Assembly (NCBI GenBank): GCA_000697665.1
Contig: KL197736.1
Coordinates: 160,406 to 224,405, forward strand
Origin: Jaapia argillacea MUCL 33604
Taxonomy: Eukaryota; Basidiomycota; Agaricomycetes; Jaapiales; Jaapiaceae
DNA length: 64,000 nucleotides
Direction: 5' to 3'
Shown here piece by piece: positions 21,285-35,557 of this stretch. Made by a program: the position numbers and the translations under genes. Every line of letters begins with the position of its first letter. Positions within the stretch are counted from its first letter, which is position 1. The notes under the pieces were generated by a model, which saw only the letters and a program-made list of their open reading frames with translations, had not been told where the DNA came from and did not search any database.

Positions 21285-22000
21285 TCATTGACAGTAACGG
21301 ATGGAAAACAATTCAATTGATTCGGGAGGGAAGGGACAGGGAGGAGGGAAGGATGTTGTATGACAAGTGATGTACCCTTCAATGGGAGAACACAATTCTC
21401 CGGGAGTTCGCTGTTCAATCGTCAGTGCGTTATTATCGCCCTCTATGCATAAGACCACGACCCCCAACACGATCATCTGCTCAAGATTCAAGACTATCTC
21501 TGGATCACAAATCATGCCTCGCTTAGGCAAGAGAGCAAGGATCAAGTCCAGAAGCTTGAACATTCCACGGCCAAGAAGCGGGCCAGGGATGATACTCCCC
21601 CAAGCAATGGCCCCGTAGCAAATCAATCGTCTACCCAGTGCGGACTCGGACGCATCGCTCAGTTACCGTACTGAACCGGTTTTGCCTTGAATCCAAAGGC
21701 CAGTTCTGACTCTAGGACACCCTTAACTCCGCTGATGACATTGGATCCAACCAGATGATACTTACGACTGCCACAAGTGCAATGATGTAGGCGAGGGAGA
21801 GCCTCCTTAGCTTCTTCGATCTAATAACATCCGACACGAGGATAATAACCACAGTTAGAACCATTCCTTGGTGTCTGTTGGTGAGTCCATGCGTGATACC
21901 GAGGCCGTCGAGATCAGACTGGGGAATCTGGTTGTGAGAGGTATAGGACAAGGTTGACGGCTTGCGAGCCCAGGCGCCCCGACCGCATGGAAGATACCCT
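21285..22000 (-). CDS. hypothetical membrane protein, uncertain
   Basis: Two minus-strand open segments (21712-21951 and 21285-21626) contain hydrophobic helices, for example MVLTVVIILVSDVI, SLAYIIALVAVVSII and MIVLGVVVLCI. They could be exons of a small multi-pass membrane protein lying tail to tail with the GTPase gene that ends at 21257. I could not define a convincing start codon or splice junctions and recognise no family. It may instead be non-coding. A similar hydrophobic minus-strand frame lies next to another GTPase gene at 39282-39818. Confidence 0.25.
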
Positions 22001-22226
22001 AGTCATGTTGTTGGATACGAAGAGGTAGACGATCGTGGGTTACGATATCTATGCGCCGAGGGTTTCTCCAAGGTCTCGTGATAATATTATTGGCGAAGAA
22101 CAACCGTAGACTTCAGAACATACTTGGTGACTCCAATACATGACTTGATATGAGAGTGACGGGGCAAGGAATTGGATACAATGGAAACAACCACGGCATC
22201 AATGCAAGCATAGAGGATAGAAAGGA

Positions 22227-23942
22227 CTAAGCACCCATATCACCTGCGGGGCTACGTTTCAGATAGAGTAAAGGGAATCTGACGCAAGTAACACTCACCA
22301 GATTCTTTCGTCCAGTCATCATGTCTCTTGATATCAGCCTCCGTGACAGTCGGCCGAACACTATCTAACGATTTCAAGAAATCTGGGAGCCTCAAGGGAG
22401 GTTCTAACAGCTCGTCACTGTCGATGTCTGTCCATGCTTTTTCGACAGCTTGCGGATCTCCAGGTGAGCATGGTGTCCACTTCATCTTGCTATCGTCTGT
22501 CGGTGAAGTCACTCGCTTGAAGTGGGTGGCAGATAAAACTTTTCGAATGGGCTGCATTAGGGCGTCACGGACAACGATCGCAATATCGGATCCCGAGTAG
22601 CTGTAGTGACGATTCTTGACCGTCAGCGAAGGACCAATACTAAAGGTCAGAAACAACAAACCCATCCGTTTTATCAGCCAACGCACGGTAATCCCTGTGT
22701 GATAGCTCGCACGGCGTCGTGCCAACGTGAAGCTCAAACATGCGCTTCCGCGCTTCGGGCCCTGGTAATGGTATGTAAATTCGCTTTTCGAATCTACGAT
22801 GGACAGGATTCGTCAGAAACTGAACGACGATTGTCCTTAAATTATGGAAACGTCACCGTCGTTTGATAGCGTTGTCGAGATGCCACGGAATATTTGTTGC
22901 TCCAAGGACCAAGACGCCGGTATCGTCATGTCCGACGCCGTTCATCTGTACTAGAAACTCGGTCTTGATACGCCGAGAGCCTTCCGACTCTCCTTCGTTA
23001 CGGGTGCCCGTGAGGGAGTCAATCTCGTCGACGAAAATTATGGAAGGTTTGTTCTCTCGGGCCATCTCGAACAACTGCTTCACCAGTCTGAACAAGGCAG
23101 AAATCAGGTTTCGCGAAGTGACTGCTGCAAGGTCAGCAAACTCACCTTTCTGAATCACCCTGCCACTTGCTGACAAGATCACTGGAACTGACGCTGAAGA
23201 ACGTGCTATTGGCCTCCGTAGCCACGGCCTTCGCCAAGAACGACTTTCCAGTTCCAGGGGGACCATACAGCAGAATTCCCTTCCAGGGTGTCCGCTTTCC
23301 GGTGAATAGATGGGGGAATTTGATGGGTAAGATGACGGCCTCCTTGAGAGCTGCCTTGGCACCTTCGAGACCGGCAACGTCATCCCATCGAACATTCGGT
23401 TTGTCCATGAGGATAGCACTTGTGAGACCCGCTCGCAGTTTCTTCACCTCAGGATCTTGATCACCTCCAGAGTCTTCTTCGCCATCTTTCCTACGCAAAG
23501 GAGATAAGAAACAAAGGTAAATCCAAAGCTCTATAGCACACGCACTTCTTAACCACTCCGTTAGCACCGACTGCCCGCTTGGCCTTTGTCTCCGTCTTCT
23601 TCATGATGAATTGCTTCAATGTCTCTGCGCGAGTGAGGTATTCATCGATCTTCGCCTTGATTAACTGCTTGGATTTCTCGTTCTTCTCGTCTAGGAGATA
23701 AGTGGCCCTTGGCCTTCAACAAGAGTCGATGGTGAGAGAACAATATACGCACGTACATTTCAAGGCGAGCATGAAATAATCCAATGCATTCTGGTACTGC
23801 TTGTACGCCTCTTCGTAATTCCCTTTGATGTCGTCGTCGATCGCTCGCTGCACGAGATCTATGGCGCGCTAGACGGCCGGGCATTAATGGCCGTCGGTAG
23901 ATGATGTGCATCTGTACTCACATCCAGACTATTCGTAGACAT
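22227..23942 (-). CDS. VPS4: Vps4 AAA ATPase
   Basis: Vps4 disassembles ESCRT-III at endosomes, the bud neck and other membranes using ATP. The short first exon (MSTNSLD, 23922-23942) leads into an N-terminal MIT domain. Next come a basic linker (KRAVGANG) and the AAA domain, with Walker [14 protein letters not shown], Walker [11 protein letters not shown] and the second-region [17 protein letters not shown] carrying the arginine fingers. The C-terminal part has the Vps4 helix and ends in a short exon after WTKESG that gives DMGA and the stop at 22227. The gene has at least six introns of about 50 nt. Length is about 435 aa, as in yeast and human. No defects are seen. Confidence 0.9.
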
Positions 23943-24190
23943 GGTGGACGGAGATAAAGGGAGAGTTGCAGCGGTGAGAAGCCACCACCGAGTGAATGAG
24001 GGAGATCAAGCGTTGTTTACGTTTGTTGAAATCAAAGGGGACCGACTTCTAAAACGGGACCACTCATCCTGTGCAGAATTGACTGCTGATCGAAGCGAAT
24101 GTCTCAACATGATGACAGGTCGGGATAAGGCGCAGCTGAGACAGTTATTCTAGTCTTATTTTGACCAAGAGGAAGTGGGGATACGGACTG

Positions 24191-24934
24191 CTATCGAGCT
24201 TCTCCACCGACCCCCATCGCCGAACGGAGGACAGGACGTCCCTTGAATTCCAACCTTAGGAAATCACACTGGGTGCAATAACCGCCGTTTCGACACCGAA
24301 CACTGCTCCAAACATGCCACCCAAAAGTGATTGATTGATCGCGCCCCAGTCTTTGTACGAATAGCTTCCAAGCACCCCCCGAACATCGATTACTAAGCCA
24401 AACAGACAAAGGACATCCTGGATCTTCAATGTTCGGAGAGTGTTTGACGAAATGTTCGTTGGGTGTTAGGAGATAGAACAAATTCTCATTCCATTGGATG
24501 TTTGGAGGATTTATGGGGTCCCAACAATGGTCATTGTACCCAGTGTCATCACTTTCTGCACCGTTCAAAGAGCGGCTCGGCAAACTATTTAGTTTTTGAG
24601 AAGGTGAAATAGGAGATGCGTTCGACATAATGAACAAGCAGTTCAAAAGCTGCACATCTTGCTGGATGAGTTTCCCTGCAGAAAATGGAACCAACGGCGA
24701 AGAGAGCTGGTCTAGCACGCTCGGACGAAGCAAATATGGAGAGCCACTTTGGCCGGATACCTCTCGACAACTGACACATAATTCCGATGGGCTCCTCAGT
24801 TGTAGAGGAACCCTTCTGTCTGTGGGCATCGACGAGGGCACGATTTCTTGCATTAGTGCCAACTCGTCAGGACTCCCAGGTGGAGTCGACACGGAAATAC
24901 TTCGAAGAGGCTGGGAGATCAAGAAACGGATCAA
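24191..24934 (-). CDS. hypothetical protein, uncertain
   Basis: A 247-aa open frame without introns lies between the 3' end of the MYST acetyltransferase gene and the 5' end of VPS4, on the same strand as both. The N-terminal half is Ser/Pro-rich. A region beginning MSNASPISPSQKLNSLPS could be an internal start. I recognise no domain. A second frame over the last third encodes hydrophobic residues (GGMFGAVFGVETAVIAP), so the true exon structure may differ. It is more likely than not to be either a short-lived orphan gene or chance. Confidence 0.3.
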   Translation of the reverse strand: MIRFLISQPLRSISVSTPPGSPDELALMQEIVPSSMPTDRRVPLQLRSPSELCVSCREVSGQSGSPYLLRPSVLDQLSSPLVPFSAGKLIQQDVQLLNCLFIMSNASPISPSQKLNSLPSRSLNGAESDDTGYNDHCWDPINPPNIQWNENLFYLLTPNEHFVKHSPNIEDPGCPLSVWLSNRCSGGAWKLFVQRLGRDQSITFGWHVWSSVRCRNGGYCTQCDFLRLEFKGRPVLRSAMGVGGEAR

Positions 24935-24965
24935 TGAACAAATTCATAGAAGTTGAAACCCATTA

Positions 24966-27167
<2,202 letters not shown>

Positions 27168-27486
27168 CTTGTGAATAGATAGTGGAAGTTACTAAATAAG
27201 AAGTGAGGGTGCTGCAGAGCGATGGTCGGGCGATAGGTAAGGAGAAGCTATTCGCTCGTCTGAGTGCTACCTGCCAAACATGTTTGCCTCTCCGAAGATA
27301 ATCCATATCCATCATCAGTAAGTACATGACCATGCGAATCACGATTGGTTTACAACAATTATCTCATTCATGCGAACCAAGGGCAGCGAGAGGACATGCA
27401 GACATGAAATTGACGTGATGAAGAAAGGAGCATGGGATGCATAACGTAGTGGATGGGAGGGTGCAAAGTCAAGAGGAACATCGTAT

Positions 27487-28184
27487 TTACTCCTTGACGG
27501 TAGTGTCATGCTCGACAGCCAAAATTGCCTGCCTCTTCTCCAATGTGCGCGCAGCACGGCGCTCACGAGCCGCCTTTGGATCGAGTCAGAAGATATGTGA
27601 GTGACGAGAAGAAGGGAGCGAACCTTGTTCTTGGTGCGACGAGCCTCCATCTGGTCCGAGAGAACCTTGGTACGGCTCTTCTCCGCCTTGGCTTTGTGAA
27701 TGTACTCCATGAGCACACGCTTGTTCTTGAAAACATTACCCTTGGACTTTTGGTAGAGCGAGTGATAGCTTATCGTTGGGAGGAACATCAGTCCCCGCCT
27801 CTGAAAAGATTATCCGGTACCAACTCACAGATGCTTGTCAATCTTGCCCGCCTCCCGATACTTCCTCAACAACCGTCTTAAAACCCTCTGCCTTCGCATC
27901 CACAACACCTTTGTGGGCATCCTCGCCTCAGCGGTACCCTTTCGCTTTCCGGGGCCCATATGACGACCCTTTCGCTTCGCCGCCAACAAATCACGAGTGC
28001 GAGCGCGGGAGTGGACGGTGGTGGGCTTGATGATGACCCGCCCATCCTTGATCAATTTCTTGACATGAGTGCGAGAGTTGGCGTTACCGATTTCTGCTTG
28101 TTCGGCGGGGTCGAGCCAGATTTTGCGCTTGCCGACGCCTGCGACGGATGCGGCAAGCCGCTTTTGCGAGCGAAGGTTGACCAT
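27487..28184 (-). CDS. RPL19: 60S ribosomal protein eL19
   Basis: The N-terminus [20 protein letters not shown] is nearly identical to eL19 of other fungi and animals. It is followed by [10 protein letters not shown], the conserved basic middle ([30 protein letters not shown]) and a long basic C-terminal helix. An intron separates KIDKHL from [11 protein letters not shown], and a further intron follows RRTKNK, leaving a last exon ending DTTVKE and TAA at 27487. eL19 forms part of the large-subunit intersubunit bridge. The start is fixed by family alignment. A 5'-UTR intron is likely (28195-28257). Confidence 0.93.
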
Positions 28185-28194
28185 CGTCGAGTGT

Positions 28195-28257
28195 CTGAAT
28201 GAATGAAAGGGAAATCGTCAGTAATCGTTGTCGTCGCTGCAGACTTTTAGCCCTGAC
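28195..28257 (-). promoter_or_regulatory. probable 5'-UTR intron of RPL19
   Basis: A 63-nt segment with donor GTCAGG and acceptor TTCAG ends ten bases upstream of the eL19 start codon. Ribosomal protein genes of basidiomycetes often have an intron at or just before the start. Upstream of it an ATG at about 28318 opens a short frame (MPASKRERYQ...). This is out of frame with eL19 after splicing and so would be an upstream ORF or simply leader. Confidence 0.4.
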
Positions 28258-28399
28258 CTTGTTCTTGAGGGAGAGGTCGATGGTGAGCTGATAGCGTTCC
28301 CGCTTGCTGGCTGGCATGGTTACGTAAGTGCAGCCACCAAGAACCTTGTGCCACAACTGTACAGTTCTGGGCTAGCCGAGCCCGAGACGCACGTGACAA

Positions 28400-29613
28400 G
28401 GATAGCTGGGTGTGACCGGCGTGACTGTCTCGTTAGCTCAATCTTTTCCGACTGTTTCCTGCGATGTTCTGCTCTGGATCTCTTTTTTTGCGTGCTGGTT
28501 GTGCAAAGGGTCTGATTTGGGGTGCTGCGGTCGAGTCCTAGTCGTGCCAGATCGGCTCAGTTTCCTCCGCCTGTGTGCGCGTTCAGTGGAGTTCGGAATA
28601 TCCAAAGCTCGTGACGGCTGAACGTCCAATGGCGATTCGCTCGCTTTCCCTCGAGTCTCCCTTCGTTGTTTCAACGTGTATTTTCGGTCATCATTGCTGA
28701 GAAACACAGTGACACAATTGCTGCCTGAGAGCGGATGTTGGGTTGTTTTCCTCGGTGCTATCAGAATTCCATGCCGCATCATAGACCTGATCGTGTACCG
28801 GGCACGCTTCCGTACTCAGGCTTACCAAAATGGTTTACTGCAACAGCCGTTATCATGAAGTGAGATTGTTGGGGACAAGTTCGAGTCTTGAAGCGACCCT
28901 GCTGCTTCCTGATGGTTTCCGGCACAGTTAGGCAAAAGCAACAGCTGGTGCTCCGTCCTTCCCACAAACTCCCGCGAGCGAGGTGGGATGACCGTACGTG
29001 ATCCCATCTGATTCTTTAGGGAATGGGATGATGTTCTCGTGGATCGCCATGAGCTATGTTGGTGCTTCTTCATGCCTCGTGTCGGATGTATCTTGACAGT
29101 AATATGAATTCGATTGTGCCACTTTGATTTGTCCGACACTGTTCGTCTGAGGGTTTTGTGGACGTCGAGAATGTTGGTTTGCACTCCGCTCGACTTGCCA
29201 CTGAGTTGCCGGCAAATTGGTGGTCCAGTCCGGGCTGTGGGCCGGTGCGTCTTATGTAAGGCTTTATAGCAGGATTTCTGTGCAAAAGTCCTTCATCCGA
29301 CTCCCCACTCCGACTCTTCCCAGTTTCCTGCTCTCCTGCTTTTTTCAGCGCGCCCTCCAGGCAATCGCGAGGAGGCTTTTGACCTGCTCGTGCCCTTTTA
29401 TCTCTCCTTTTTTGTGTCGTGTCCGAGACAATCAGCTGTAACCGTGCCTGCCGTCATGATAGCCTCACAATAGACACCACCAATCAGCCGAACTCCTTCA
29501 CGACCTGTATCGACTTACTTGTATCCGACACTCCTATCTGTATCACCTCTACCCCTCACATCAGCTCGATCGCACATCGTAATTCCTCCAAATCGACTCC
29601 ATCATCTGCACAA
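28400..29613. promoter_or_regulatory. divergent intergenic region, RPL19 and kinase gene
   Basis: About 1.2 kb separates the divergently transcribed ribosomal protein gene and the HAL-type kinase gene. Short open frames occur on both strands, none with recognisable motifs or splice linkage. The segment 29280-29613 is C/T-rich, as expected for the promoter and leader of the kinase gene. I see no other feature. Confidence 0.5.
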
Positions 29614-31459
29614 ATGGCCGTCCCAGATTCATCCGAGACCGCTCAGGCGGAGGCTGAAGCTGACGGCTCCGACAAACCTCCCCGTCGCTCTTCGTTTTCC
29701 TTCAAGAAGGCCTCTGCGAGCAGCGCGAAGCCCAATGGCAATAATCATTCCTCAGCCGGATCCGCTTCCTCCCATAATAATCCACTGTCGTCAGCGAAGG
29801 TAACCCCCGGTGGCACTGCTACCTCAAATGGCCTGCCTTCCTCTTTCGTCGAACCCCCTCGTCACAAATCCTCAGTTCCACTCCCACCTCCAGACGCCTT
29901 CGCCCACGAGAAAGAACCTGGCCTCACCAGAGACGCTCTCAAAAAGCTCGTTTTGCCAAATTCACCTCAGCACAAACTGGATTCGAGTTCAACGCCGGGA
30001 ACGTTGACTCCCACCTCATCGTCACCCTCCCCATCCGAGAGTGAGACTTGGAGTCTTCCGTCAAGTCGCGCTCCTAGTCGACCCGGTAGTAGAGCACCTA
30101 GTGAATTTGGCGGAAGGTCGAGATCCGGATCTCAAATCGAGGAACCCTCGCCTATCTCACCCAAGAAAGACAAGGCGCCGCCACCCACTCCGAAGAAAGG
30201 GTCCAAAGGCCCGCCATCTGTTCCATCCGATGGAGGAGAAAAGAAGTCCCTGACTCTCAAAGATTTCCTCGCTGCTGGGCCGAAACTTGCGCGCAGATCG
30301 TCGCAACGGTCGACCAGCAGTAAGAAATCGGACTCTGATAAGGGGGAGAGTACGACGAGTTTAGCAAAGAAGTACGGAGTTTGTGAGAGAGTGGCGATTG
30401 GCAAAGGTGCCACTTCCGTCGTTCGGCTCGCTCACAAGTGGGACAGAACTGAGGAGAAACTTTACGCTGTCAAGGTTTGTCCCGAGGTGTGGAACGGCGT
30501 GTTTGCCGTCGTGCTAACAGTTTTACCTCCCCACAGGAGTTCCGAAAGAGACGGAAAAACGAGACTGAGAAAGAATACGTGAAGAAGCTTACCGCGGAGT
30601 TCTGCATATCTTCGACATTACATCACGTCAATATCGTCGAGACCGTCGATCTCGTTCAAGACGAAAACCAGCGTTGGTGCGAGGTGATGGAGTTCTGTCC
30701 AGGCGGCGACCTATATGCTGCAATCAAGAGGGGTGGAATGTCACCGAACGAGGTCGAATGCTGTTTCAGACAGATTCTTGATGGAGTGTCCTATCTCCAC
30801 AGCCAAGGCGTCGCTCATCGTGACATCAAGCCAGAGAACCTCTTCTTCGACACCAAGGGCCATCTGAAGGTACGCGATGCTCCCCCCTTTCAACTGTAGC
30901 CACACTAAAGCTTGGAGTTAGATCGGTGATTACGGTGCTTCAACTGTGTATCGCTTACCCTGGGAGACTGCCATTCACATGTCTACCGGACTCTGCGGGA
31001 GCGAGCCCTACATCGCTCCCGAGCAGTTCCTGGGCAAACGTAAGCCTTGACGCGCCTCTTTACTGGGCTGTCACCCTGATTGCTTGGCATGTTGTCTTAG
31101 CGTACGACGCTAGACTGGTCGATATCTGGGCGTGTGGCATCGTCTACTACTGCTTGCACTTCCAGGAGCTCCCGTGGCCTGCAGCGCAGACAAGCAATAC
31201 TCTCTACCAAGCTTATGCTGCTGCCTGCGCCTCCCATACGACACAAGCTTCCTGCCCTCCCACCATCAATAACCTCTCGCCTCGGGCATGCCGCCCTGTC
31301 ATCAGGAAGATGCTCGAGCCAGATCCCAAGTTGCGATGGTCGATCGAGGAAGTCATCAAGCATTCGTGGGTCCAGGGTATTGAGGTCTGCTATCTGTCAG
31401 AGAAGCCCGCCCATGTCCACGTCAACGCCCGAGAACTCTCCAAGCAGCTTCTCGCTTGA
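29614..31459 (+). CDS. HAL4/HAL5-type serine/threonine kinase
   Basis: Four exons (29614-30474, 30537-30869, 30922-31039, 31101-31459) give 556 aa in a consistent frame. The first 250 residues are Ser/Pro-rich and disordered with RRSSFSFKK and polybasic patches. The kinase domain then follows: glycine loop IGKGATSVVRL, VAIK-type lysine in LYAVKEFRKRR, HRDIKPENLFF catalytic loop, DYG in place of DFG (IGDYG), activation segment end SEPYIAPEQF, and DIWACGIVYYCL. The insert KNETEKEYVKKLTAEFCI is typical of the fungal Hal4(Sat4)/Hal5/Npr1 group, which regulates plasma-membrane transporters and potassium uptake. An in-frame ATG at 29419 would add 65 residues, but the start at 29614 is preferred. 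Catalytic residues are present, so activity is expected. Confidence 0.85.
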
Positions 31460-31890
31460 GGTCTCCACGACCGCCTTACCCTTCGTTTTGGATGACTTAT
31501 GACCGTGGTGCGCTTGACATTTCTCATACAAAGTCGTGTCGTATATATTGCAGAACTCTCTTCACATATTCTTTATTCTGTTCCTTGCCCTTCACGATAC
31601 CGAGAATCCTGTTCTCCCACCCCGTTCGTCGCCGTCATCATGCGCCACGTCTTCTGTCTCTACCGATGTAATCTGACTCGTTAACGGTTTTTATGGTAGA
31701 GGCACTCAATGGAATGCCATAAATCGCTCTGTCAATAGCTTGTACTAATGTATTAGCTGTATTCTTGCCATATCTCAAGGGAAAGCAAGGAAAGAACGTT
31801 CTGAACAAAGTTGACCGCTGGCCTTGGTATTAATAGTACTGTCGTACATAAGTATTCAGAATCATGCATGGTCTTGTTCGAATCACGCAA

Positions 31891-32382
31891 ATGTCTACAG
31901 GAAACCCTTTGCCCGTCTCTGTCTTCAACACTCTCTTGCTAAAGCTAGTGAACATCGTGGAGATTACTGAGAGTGCTGAAGGACCTCTCACACACCAGGC
32001 CCGACAAGCACTTCTCCAAGCTGTGAGTAACAACATGGACTTCGGCCACTGGCGGACTCTCCAACATACATTCTGTTCTAGACCAACGAATTCAAAGATG
32101 GGATGTCGAAAGCGCGAGAGTTGTCGAACGCCCTACCAGGGGGTGAGCTTTTGATCCAAGAGCAAGACGAGATCATCGAGATGCTGGAGAGGTTGAGGGA
32201 ACGAAAACAGTATGTCGTGCCCATTTCTTTCGGCTTGCATCATGTTCTGAAGCGGTTTCAAACGAAGACAGCAGTTGGTTGATTTCTCCAATCGTGTTTT
32301 CGCGACGAACAAAATCATCGAGGATGCGAAGATGGAGATAGACTCGATGGCATCAACTCCTTTCGCCCCCAGTTCGAGTTGA
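31891..32382 (+). CDS. MED9: Mediator subunit 9-like protein
   Basis: Three exons (31891-32022, 32082-32209, 32268-32382) make a 124-aa helical protein. The second exon encodes KARELSNALPGGELLIQEQD followed by a leucine-rich heptad helix (IIEMLERLRERKQ), the pattern of the Med9/Cse2 family (RARELLEELPGID...EEQ...). Med9 belongs to the middle module of Mediator and contacts RNA polymerase II regulators. The exon boundaries follow GTGAGT and GTATGT donors, and all phases agree. The third acceptor (GAAG before ACAGCAG) was chosen because only it keeps the frame open to the TGA at 32380. The family is short and divergent, so the call depends on the second exon. Confidence 0.6.
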
Positions 32383-32708
32383 AGCTCAACTCCTGGGCCA
32401 CCCGCTGTGGTGAACGGTGCAGTGACGAATACATCGTTTTCCAACTGGTCCGTATCACGATGGTCCCGATGGCTGACCGAACGTCCCGACTGGTTGGCCG
32501 ACATCTCTCCGTTTCTAGGTCCCGTCCCTTCACTTCTCTACTACATCTTTCTTTCCTTCAACCTTCGGTTTGCCTTGAAGGCACCATTATTCGTTTGCCT
32601 TGAAGGCTCATCCATTTATTCCAACCGGTCTATCAGCATCTCGCCTTGATTTCCCATTCTTTCCAAACTTGTTTGCGCCCCTTGCGCTATAACATCCAAC
32701 CCGCAGAC

Positions 32709-34260
32709 ATGCTGTCTATTTTGTCAACCTTCGTTCTTGCCTTCGCTCTTCGCCTTCCCCCCGCCTTTGCCAAGAATACCACTATCACTTGGTCAAGTCC
32801 AACCGATGGTGAGATTTTCGGTCCTGGTGATACAATCACTGGTCAATGGACTGGTCAAGCTGTCACCTCACCTTCGTTTCGACTTTGTGAAACCACCCCT
32901 TCCGATACCAACGACGACAGCGGTGGACACGGTGGAGGATCGGGGGATGACAGCCCCCAACGGCGAGTCTCAGACGGAGGCAACCTCGACCCAAGTTGTG
33001 GCCAGACGGTATGGCCAACGGTCGACCAAGATGCAACCTCTGGATCCTTTTCGGTGTCCTTGTGAGTTTGAAAATTGGCCTGGGCGTCGAAAGATATCTA
33101 ACTCGCATTCCTTGTAACGCTAGGGCGGTTCCTGATGTCGGGGACACAGCAGGATATTTTCTCCAAATGCAGGATGATTTTGGGAATATCATGGCCTCCC
33201 CTCCATTCACTCTCGCCTGTAAGTCCTATTCTTATTGCTTCCACCTATGATTATGGCTCACTCCTCTGGCAATATAGCGACTCTGGAGGCCCCTTCCAGC
33301 ACATCGTCCGCCGAACCTGTGATCTCACCTACTCTGGCATCCACCGTGCCCGTCAAACCCGCAACACCCCATGATTACCCAGATTATGTCGCTACACGCG
33401 TCCCTTCACCCATCGCTGCGGTTGCAGTCCCCCTTTCGATTGTCGGATTCATCTTACTATCGGCATTGATTCTCTCGATTCTCCATTGGAGACAACTAAA
33501 GGCAGAACGAAGGAAAGATATCGAAACCTTGAAGACTCTCCATCTTTGCCGCGACGATCTTCCCAGGAATCCTAGTTTCCGAATTGAGGTTGATTATCAC
33601 CGGAAGAAGCTGGATGAGATAATCTATGAGGAAAAGACGAAGGTGGTTGGCCTAGGGATGGACCATCTGCAATACCGGCATGGAGACATGCCCGGTCATT
33701 CAGCCGTAGCAGTGCCTCTGTCCATATCCCGCGCATCATATTCGGAGATCCCTCGGAGTCGCTCAGGTTCACGCCAATCTCGTTCCATCATCTATCAACG
33801 AGACCGGCAGCCTGAACGGAGACACGCGACTCGTCGGCCTTTCGTCCACCATCACTCCCGAGGAGGTCAGTCAGCACCGATAGCAAGGAAAGCCACGATG
33901 GTTCCTGCTCGACTGTTCAGATCTCCCCGAACAGAGACCTTCCGCCCAATGGAACCCCGTTCAGAAGAGTGCCACAACTCGGAACAACCTGATGCCACAG
34001 TCAACGCAACCGTTAACCACTCTCTCATATCCAACTACCTTCATCCATCTCCCATACCATCGTCACTATGTCTTGCGACACCGCCGTATCACAATCTTCC
34101 TCCTGGTCTTTGTCACGTTCAGGAACCGGAAATGTTGTATGTTAGACGGGAGGCGCATCCCGAAGACCCTTATGATCGGAAGACTACAGCTGGCCCTCTT
34201 CCATTTTCAGGCCACGGAGATGTATATGACAAGGTGGCCAATCTTCTGAATTGCAGATAG
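32709..34260 (+). CDS. secreted-domain single-pass membrane protein
   Basis: Three exons (32709-33061, 33124-33218, 33278-34260) give 476 aa. The start MLSILSTFVLAFALRLPPAF is a signal peptide. The ectodomain begins ITWSSPTDGEIFGPGDTITG, resembling the Kre9/Knh1 N-terminal fold of fungal cell-wall proteins. After a Ser/Thr-rich stalk a single hydrophobic helix (VAVPLSIVGFILLSALIL, about residue 210) is followed by a basic stop-transfer HWRQLKAERRK and a disordered cytoplasmic tail rich in Arg, Ser and His. The layout is that of a type I wall-sensor or receptor-like protein. The exact role is unknown. A similar membrane protein lies at 35910-37678. Confidence 0.65.
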
Positions 34261-34748
34261 CTTCCTTTATATGCATGTTTTCAATTGTTGATACTCGGAT
34301 CTGTTTACCGTTCTGTTTGTATGGTTCACGTATTACCGAATGAGCACTCTCGTCGAGTCTCATAAGTATATAATCAGTTCCATCTTGGACATTGGACAGC
34401 GCTTTCTGTCACGATCCAGATCCTGAAGTAACGCCCACTTGACCATCAACGAACAAGTATGTCAAAGACCTGCATATTCGAGTGCCGACGGTACCGCGGA
34501 TCCCCCGGCGAAGACGACGACAACGCCTTGGGAACGTGCATCCAATGATGCGAGTTAGAAGGGCGCAAGCGTGATAGATGGTGGCGAAAAGCCGGAGTTG
34601 GAAAGCCTGTAGGCTGTAGGAGATATCGCTCGCCATGGCGATGATAGATAGAGATACACAAAGTCGTTTCATTCGGATCGGCGTAGGAAGAGAACAAGAG
34701 GCTAAACTTCGGAGTTGCACACCACTCTGTGCGCGCCAGTGAACCTGT
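34261..34748. other. convergent 3' region, no gene recognised
   Basis: This region lies between the stop codons of the membrane protein gene (plus) and VMA12 (minus). Overlapping minus-strand frames of 83 and 103 codons are present but have no recognisable motif, no signal peptide and no plausible splice links. They are probably chance frames in 3' untranslated sequence. Confidence 0.45.
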
Positions 34749-35557
34749 TCATCTAACTTCGTCGTCAGCCCGTGCAGGCGGCTTTCGATGTCGCAAGGGG
34801 CGAGTATCTATTTCTTCTTCTCCCTCCAAGTCTGTCGCCTTATCGACGACCAGAGGCTCCTTTGTGGACTCCGTCTGAACGTCGGTCGAAGGAGGAACTG
34901 CCGTCGCGCGAATCGCCTTTTGCTTCCGTTTCCGCTCCTCTTGGCTTGCTTTCCTTGAGCTCCAGATCAGATAGAGAATACCTTCCGAAATGGCTACGAC
35001 CATTGCGGCGAATAACGCCAGCAGAACTCTCTGCGGGAGAAAGTTGGGGAGATTGTTCGGAAGAAGATATCACGCGAACTGACCCATTCATTTCTCAGCC
35101 CGGTATGATCGGCTGCGTACCACGTTGCAAACCCAGCCCCGCCAATACTGAGGAGGGCATTAAGGAGGGTCGTGATGGCTTTCCTATCGCTGATCCTTCT
35201 CCGCCGTTCCTCCTCCAGAGTTTGCTCTTTCGAGACATATATCGGAAAGGCCCGGTCTGGGAAAGAACGAGTACCAGCTAATAGTGCGACCATAGTGTAT
35301 GATTTGGGGTCAAGTGGTGGTGTGTGGCAGGTGAGCGCAGCATGGCCTTCGAGGGTGCGAGACCACTTGGAAATTGAAAAAAGGAGGGAATATGGTATTG
35401 TCGTACTAGACGTATTGGGCTGAGTGTATTGACTCAGGTGTCCGGCCAAGGGCGAGGGTAGGACGGTCAAAAGAGGTGTGAGAGCGTCGAGTAGGTGTGG
35501 TTCGAGAGATACAGGCACCTCTTCCTCGCTACGGGGGATGGAGGCTAGTGACGCCAT
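34749..35557 (-). CDS. VMA12: Vma12-like V-ATPase assembly factor
   Basis: Two exons (35084-35557 and 34749-35030) make a 251-aa protein. Vma12 (Vph2, TMEM199) resides in the ER membrane and is needed to assemble the V0 sector of the vacuolar ATPase. The conserved block ERRRRISDRKAITTLLNALL precedes the first membrane helix (IGGAGFATWYAADHTGLRNEW). The second exon supplies the second helix (VLLALFAAMVVAISEGILYLIW) and a basic, acidic-ending cytosolic tail. The start MASLASIPRSEEEVPVSL at 35557 was chosen as the first in-frame ATG. The frame extends further upstream without another ATG. The gene is divergent from the membrane protein gene at 35910. Confidence 0.8.

Noticed and set aside
28084-28356. 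Minus-strand frame MPASKRERYQ as an N-terminal extension of eL19
   Set aside because: After the likely 5'-UTR intron it is out of frame with eL19, whose start is fixed by strong family conservation.
30922-30940. DYG instead of DFG as a sign of a dead kinase
   Set aside because: Lys, HRD, and APE motifs are present, and DYG is tolerated in active fungal kinases of this type.
34409-34720. Overlapping minus-strand frames as a small gene
   Set aside because: No recognised motif, no start context or splice links, and the position fits 3' untranslated sequence of convergent genes.
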